DNA of 64,000 nucleotides from Clostridiales bacterium. Lineage in GTDB: Bacteria; Bacillota; Clostridia; Oscillospirales; Oscillospiraceae. Below are positions 61,389-64,000 of this stretch, piece by piece. The notes below the pieces were generated by a model. That model was not told the origin of the DNA. It ran no database searches and worked only from the letters and a program-made list of their open reading frames with translations. The DNA lies in NCBI GenBank assembly GCA_022786995.1, contig JALFUW010000025.1, positions 1 through 64,000 on the forward strand, in the 5' to 3' direction. The position numbers and the translations under genes were made by a program. Each line of letters starts with the position of its first letter. Within the stretch, counting starts at the first letter, position 1.

Positions 61389-63717
61389 GGCGGTGATCCG
61401 CAAGTACAAGGGCGACGGCAAGCCCCATACGGCGCAGGCCACCATCCCCTATGAGGCCATGTACCCGGACGGCGTGTGCCGCCTGACGAAAAACACCTTT
61501 TCCAAGTGCATTGCCTTTGAGGACATCAGCTATCAGCTCGCCCAGCCGGACACCAAGACGGCCATCTTTGAACATCTTTGCGACCTCTACAACTATGTGG
61601 ACGCCTCTATCCACGTCCAGTTTTCGTTCCTGAACCGCAGGGTTGACCCGGTGCAGTACGCCAAGAGCTTTGAGATCGCGCCGCAGGGGGACGACTTCGA
61701 CGACATCCGGGCCGAGTACACCGGCATCCTGCAAAAGCAGCTTGCAAACGGCAACAACGGCATCGTCAAGACCAAGTACCTGACGTTCACCATTGAGGCC
61801 GATAGCCCGAAATCCGCAAGGGCCAGGCTGAACCGCATCGGCCTTGACCTTTTAGGTTATTTCAAGACGATGGGAGCTGTGGCCCATGTGATGAACGGCA
61901 AAGAACGGCTTGCGGTGCTGCATGGGGTGTTCCACCCGGACGGGGAGCTGTTCAATTTTGACTGGAAGTGGATGACCCCCTCCGGCCTTTCCACCAAGGA
62001 CTTTATCGCCCCGTCCTCCCTGTGCTTCGGCAATGCAAAAACCTTTGGCATGGGCGGCAAATACGGCGCGGTAAGTTTTTTGCAAATCCTCGCCCCGGAA
62101 CTGTCGGATGAAATGCTGGCGGATTTTCTCAATACGGACAGCGGCATTTTGGTGAACCTCCATGTGCAGGCCATCGACCAGACGGAGGCCATTAAGACCA
62201 TCAAGCGCAAGATCACCGACCTTGACGCCATGAAGATACAGGAGCAGAAAAAGGCCGTCCGCAGCGGCTACGATATGGACATACTGCCCAGCGACCTTGC
62301 CACCTATGGGGAGGACGCCAAAAAGCTGCTGACCAAATTGCAGACCCGCAACGAGCGTCTTTTCATGCTGACGTTTCTTGTGCTGAACGTGGCCGATACC
62401 AAACAGAAGTTGAGCAACGATGTGTTTCAGGCCGCCGGTGTGGCACAGAAATACAACTGTTCCCTTGTCCGTCTGGACTACCAGCAGGAACAGGGCCTTG
62501 TGAGCAGCCTGCCGCTGGGCGTCAACCAGATCAAAATTCAGCGGGGCCTTACCACTTCCAGCGTGGCTGTGTTCGTGCCGTTTGTGACGCAGGAGCTTTT
62601 TCAGGGCGGCGCAGCCATGTATTACGGCGTCAACGCCAAGTCCCACAACATGATTATGCTGGACAGGAAACAGGCCCGGTGTCCCAACGGTTTGAAATTA
62701 GGCACCCCCGGCAGCGGCAAGTCCATGAGCTGTAAATCCGAGATCGTCAGTGTGTTCTTAACGACGCCTGACGATATTTTTATCTCCGACCCGGAGGCTG
62801 AATACTATCCGCTGGTGAAGCGGCTTCATGGACAGGTTATCCGGCTGTCCCCCACAAGCAAGGACTATGTGAATCCGCTGGACATTAACCTGAACTATTC
62901 CGAGGACGATAACCCGCTGGCCCTGAAATCCGACTTTGTGCTGTCGTTCTGCGAGCTGGTCATGGGCGGCAAGAACGGGCTGGAACCCATTGAAAAGACA
63001 GTGATTGACCGGGCCGTGCGGGTGATCTACCGTCCCTATCTGGCAGACCCCCGCCCGGAAAATATGCCGATTCTGTCCGACCTCCACAAAGCGTTGTTAG
63101 ATCAGCACGTCCCGGAGGCTGACCGTGTGGCGCAGGCCCTTGACCTGTATGTGTCCGGCTCCCTGAATGTCTTTAACCACCGTACCAACGTGGACATCGG
63201 CAACCGGCTTGTGGCCTTTGACATCAAGGAGCTGGGCAAGCAGCTCAAAAAGCTGGGGATGCTCATTGTCCAAGACCAGATTTGGGGTCGCGTCACCGCC
63301 AACCGCAGCCAGGGCAAGGCCACATGGTACTTTGCCGACGAGTTCCACTTGCTTCTGAAAGAGGAACAGACGGCGGCCTATTCCGCTGAAATCTGGAAGC
63401 GTTTCAGGAAATGGGGCGGTATCCCCACCGGCGCGACGCAGAACGTGAAAGACCTGCTTTCCTCCCCGGAGATCGAAAACATTCTGGAAAACAGCGATTT
63501 TATTACGCTGCTCAATCAGGCGTCCGGGGACAGAAAAATTCTTGCGGAACGGCTCAACCTGTCCGCAGACCAGCAGAAGTACATCGACAATTCCGAACCC
63601 GGCGAGGGCCTTTTGATCTTTGAAAATGTGGTGCTACCCTTTACCAACCCGATCCCCCACAACACCCAGCTCTACAAGATTATGACGACCCGGTTAAGCG
63701 AGGTGGTAAGCCAATGA
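61318..63717 (+). CDS. virB4: VirB4/TrbE conjugation ATPase
   Basis: 799 residues. N-terminal VirB4 domain, Walker A LGTPGSGKSMSCKSEIV (about 461-477), Walker B TWYFADEFHLLLKEEQT, ATQNVKDLLSSPEIENILEN near the end. Powers pilus/channel assembly. The start is TTG 61318 with AGGAGG 9 bases upstream, inside prgI. Confidence 0.95.
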   Translation: MSKKEIPKEPEKTKLTRAQRKEIEAVIRKYKGDGKPHTAQATIPYEAMYPDGVCRLTKNTFSKCIAFEDISYQLAQPDTKTAIFEHLCDLYNYVDASIHVQFSFLNRRVDPVQYAKSFEIAPQGDDFDDIRAEYTGILQKQLANGNNGIVKTKYLTFTIEADSPKSARARLNRIGLDLLGYFKTMGAVAHVMNGKERLAVLHGVFHPDGELFNFDWKWMTPSGLSTKDFIAPSSLCFGNAKTFGMGGKYGAVSFLQILAPELSDEMLADFLNTDSGILVNLHVQAIDQTEAIKTIKRKITDLDAMKIQEQKKAVRSGYDMDILPSDLATYGEDAKKLLTKLQTRNERLFMLTFLVLNVADTKQKLSNDVFQAAGVAQKYNCSLVRLDYQQEQGLVSSLPLGVNQIKIQRGLTTSSVAVFVPFVTQELFQGGAAMYYGVNAKSHNMIMLDRKQARCPNGLKLGTPGSGKSMSCKSEIVSVFLTTPDDIFISDPEAEYYPLVKRLHGQVIRLSPTSKDYVNPLDINLNYSEDDNPLALKSDFVLSFCELVMGGKNGLEPIEKTVIDRAVRVIYRPYLADPRPENMPILSDLHKALLDQHVPEADRVAQALDLYVSGSLNVFNHRTNVDIGNRLVAFDIKELGKQLKKLGMLIVQDQIWGRVTANRSQGKATWYFADEFHLLLKEEQTAAYSAEIWKRFRKWGGIPTGATQNVKDLLSSPEIENILENSDFITLLNQASGDRKILAERLNLSADQQKYIDNSEPGEGLLIFENVVLPFTNPIPHNTQLYKIMTTRLSEVVSQ

Positions 63718-63748
63718 CCCCAAAGCACAGCAAAGGAGGTGACGGCCA

Positions 63749-64000
63749 TTGAAAGAGCTGAAAGCAAAGCCAAAGGTGACACAGGCCATGACCCGCGATG
63801 GCCTGACGCTGGAAAATCAGGCCACCGGCGAGGTTGAGAACATTTCCAGCCGGGAGGCCGAACAGGACTATACCCCGGAGGCTGGCGGCACAGCGGAAAA
63901 GCTGCTGGAACGGGCCGACGATGCCCATGACCGGCACAAGGCTAAAAAGTCCGCAAAGCAGGCAGCGGCCACCACAGCCGAGGGGGACGCCGCCCTGCAC
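63749..64000 (+). CDS. CD1108-like mobile element protein, 3' end outside window
   Basis: 84 visible codons from TTG 63749 (AAAGGAGGTG upstream). MKELKAKPKVTQAMTRDGLT, ERADDAHDRHKAKKSAKQAA match the start of the CD1108-type protein that follows VirB4 in Tn1549-like elements; these usually continue into a peptidoglycan hydrolase (NlpC/P60 or CHAP) that opens the wall for transfer. The hydrolase part is not visible here. Confidence 0.8.
   Translation, partial: MKELKAKPKVTQAMTRDGLTLENQATGEVENISSREAEQDYTPEAGGTAEKLLERADDAHDRHKAKKSAKQAAATTAEGDAALH

Larger units (their letters stand above)
55909..64000 (+). mobile_element. Left part of a Tn1549-type integrative conjugative element
   Basis: All genes from 56125 to the right edge are in one direction and in the order known from Tn1549/CTn elements of gut Firmicutes: DUF6017 replication-type protein, PcfB, VirD4, Maff2, VirB6, PrgI, VirB4, CD1108-like. 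The left boundary is deduced from the break in cotJC. Integrase, relaxase and right end lie outside the window. The last intact chromosomal dinucleotide is GA (55907-55908), the crossover pair used by many large serine recombinases; this part is speculative. Confidence 0.85.

Overview
The window reads as chromosome of an endospore-forming anaerobic Firmicute of the class Clostridia; gene content (type III glutamine synthetase, complete spoIIIA and spoIIA operons, cotJ genes, T-box valS, moderate-to-high GC coding bias) points to the Oscillospiraceae/Oscillospirales. This taxonomic call is inference from gene content and style, not from a marker-gene search.

Region by region: (1) 1-5482, a nitrogen-assimilation locus: amt (cut by the window edge) and glnN on the minus strand, divergent from glnA and an ANTAR-type regulator on the plus strand; both glutamine synthetase transcripts begin with strong hairpins. 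(2) 5549-10394, a housekeeping operon Asp23-nusB-TsaD paralogue-xseA-xseB-ispA-alkD-like. (3) 10400-15943, aroF and a surface 5'-nucleotidase on minus; a GH25 lysozyme-like lipoprotein and a GNAT acetyltransferase on plus. (4) 15992-20525, the full eight-gene spoIIIA operon. (5) 20530-31599, glycosyltransferase, T-box-controlled valS, spoIIA operon with sigF, pcrA, yunB, ligA. (6) 31630-39828, YlbJ-like protein, yqfC-yqfD-phoH-ybeY-era-yqzL-recO-mutS2. (7) 39917-46075, an HPr-like protein, uvrC, rsmD, coaD, membrane proteins, xerD. (8) 46107-49985, pfkA, a 1-kb repeat-rich island, a second tyrosine recombinase with two recombination-site-like palindromes in its promoter region, an XRE regulator, tRNA-Leu. 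(9) 49983-55939, coaX-panT, coaBC, radA, cwlD, and a cotJ operon in which cotJA and cotJB are fused and cotJC is cut short. (10) about 55909-64000, the left part of a Tn1549-type integrative conjugative element (Rep/DUF6017, PcfB, VirD4, Maff2, VirB6, PrgI, VirB4, CD1108-like), running off the right edge.

How it fits together: sporulation genes occur throughout (engulfment-stage channel spoIIIA, forespore sigma factor spoIIA, cortex enzyme cwlD, mother-cell genes yunB, yqfC, yqfD, cotJ). The most striking observations are the insertion of the conjugative element into cotJC at its dimanganese-site codons, which recalls sporulation-intervening elements; three small TA-flanked hairpin elements, each lying against a TAA stop codon, two of them sharing a core with compensatory base changes; and the paired leader hairpins of glnN and glnA next to an ANTAR RNA-binding regulator.
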